From the NCBI RefSeq assembly GCF_001676725.1, contig NZ_CP016172.1, forward strand, positions 5,766,001 to 5,830,000: 64,000 bases of DNA, given 5' to 3'. Below the pieces are notes generated by a model. It did no database searches. It was not told the DNA's origin and saw nothing but the letters and a program-made list of their open reading frames with translations. Origin of the DNA: Bordetella flabilis. Lineage in GTDB: Bacteria > Pseudomonadota > Gammaproteobacteria > Burkholderiales > Burkholderiaceae_B. Shown here in pieces: positions 63,952-64,000 of this stretch; position 1 is the stretch's first letter; each line of letters begins with the position of its first letter. A program made the translations under genes and the position numbers.

Positions 63952-64000
63952 TGTACGTGATCAGGTGTACGTGATGGGTTGTACGTAACGCGTAATACGT
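63952..64000. repeat. Tandem 14-bp TGTACGT repeat upstream of the acyl-CoA synthetase gene
   Basis: TGTACGTGA at 63952-63960, TGTACGTGA at 63966-63974, TGTACGTAA at 63980-63988 and a decayed AATACGT at 63994-64000, all at a 14-base period. The array touches the window edge, so more copies may follow. It ends 5 bases before the start codon on the minus strand and could overlap the promoter or ribosome site. Confidence 0.7.

Overview
The window looks like a chromosomal, origin-proximal segment of a GC-rich betaproteobacterium of the Alcaligenaceae, most likely Bordetella or a close relative such as Achromobacter. The evidence is the run tRNA-Tyr, tRNA-Gly, tRNA-Thr, tuf, tRNA-Trp, secE, nusG, rplKAJL, rpoBC; the order mnmG-rsmG-parA-parB beside a parS cluster; a Bug-type tricarboxylate receptor; and a VgrG/DUF2169 secretion locus. 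The genus call is inference, because no 16S gene is present.

Layout. (1) 1-3.7 kb: end of a type VI secretion VgrG island (DUF2169 protein cut by the window edge, a small membrane protein, VgrG), all leftward. (2) 3.9-9.6 kb: GntR regulator, Bug receptor and 3-hydroxyacid-dehydrogenase-like oxidoreductase with a perfect 7-bp-arm palindrome before the latter; a TssQ-like lipoprotein; a MEKHLA-domain protein; and a 515-residue protein of unknown function. (3) 9.7-24.2 kb: the transcription/translation block, leftward, starting at a near-consensus sigma-70 promoter before tRNA-Tyr. (4) 24.2-29.2 kb: iron alcohol dehydrogenase, aldehyde dehydrogenase, glutamine-synthetase-like ligase and a divergent DeoR regulator, probably one catabolic unit. 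(5) 29.4-35.6 kb: mnmG-rsmG-parA-GNAT-parB-asparaginase, tightly packed and leftward. (6) 35.6-41 kb: two long gene-free stretches (35570-37980 and 39706-40985) around a cold-shock gene and an aminotransferase. The first holds five parS-like sites. The second holds a 61-bp inverted repeat whose arms each carry a DnaA box plus an AT-rich tract, 553 bp apart. This is the strongest candidate for the replication origin, and gene orientation flips here from leftward to rightward. (7) 41-48.9 kb: MarR/MATE pair, nitroreductase, MFS exporter with divergent AraC regulator, YcaQ-type glycosylase, mnmE. (8) 49-56.7 kb: a Dpp-type peptide importer (five genes) followed by N-formylglutamate amidohydrolase and an M20 amidohydrolase, all rightward and partly overlapping. 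(9) 56.9-60.7 kb: a TauD-type dioxygenase and a three-gene sulfonate/taurine-type ABC importer. (10) 60.7-63.9 kb: acyl-CoA dehydrogenase and an ADP-forming acyl-CoA synthetase, leftward, with a 14-bp tandem TACGT repeat before the latter.

How it fits together: most highly expressed genes left of 36 kb are read leftward and most genes right of 38.5 kb rightward, so both sides would be co-directional with forks leaving a central origin. parS sites, parA/parB and the candidate origin lie within about 10 kb, as expected for an origin-segregation domain. The metabolic cassettes on both sides are scavenging and catabolic units (amino alcohols or amines, peptides, sulfonate-like compounds, acyl-CoAs).
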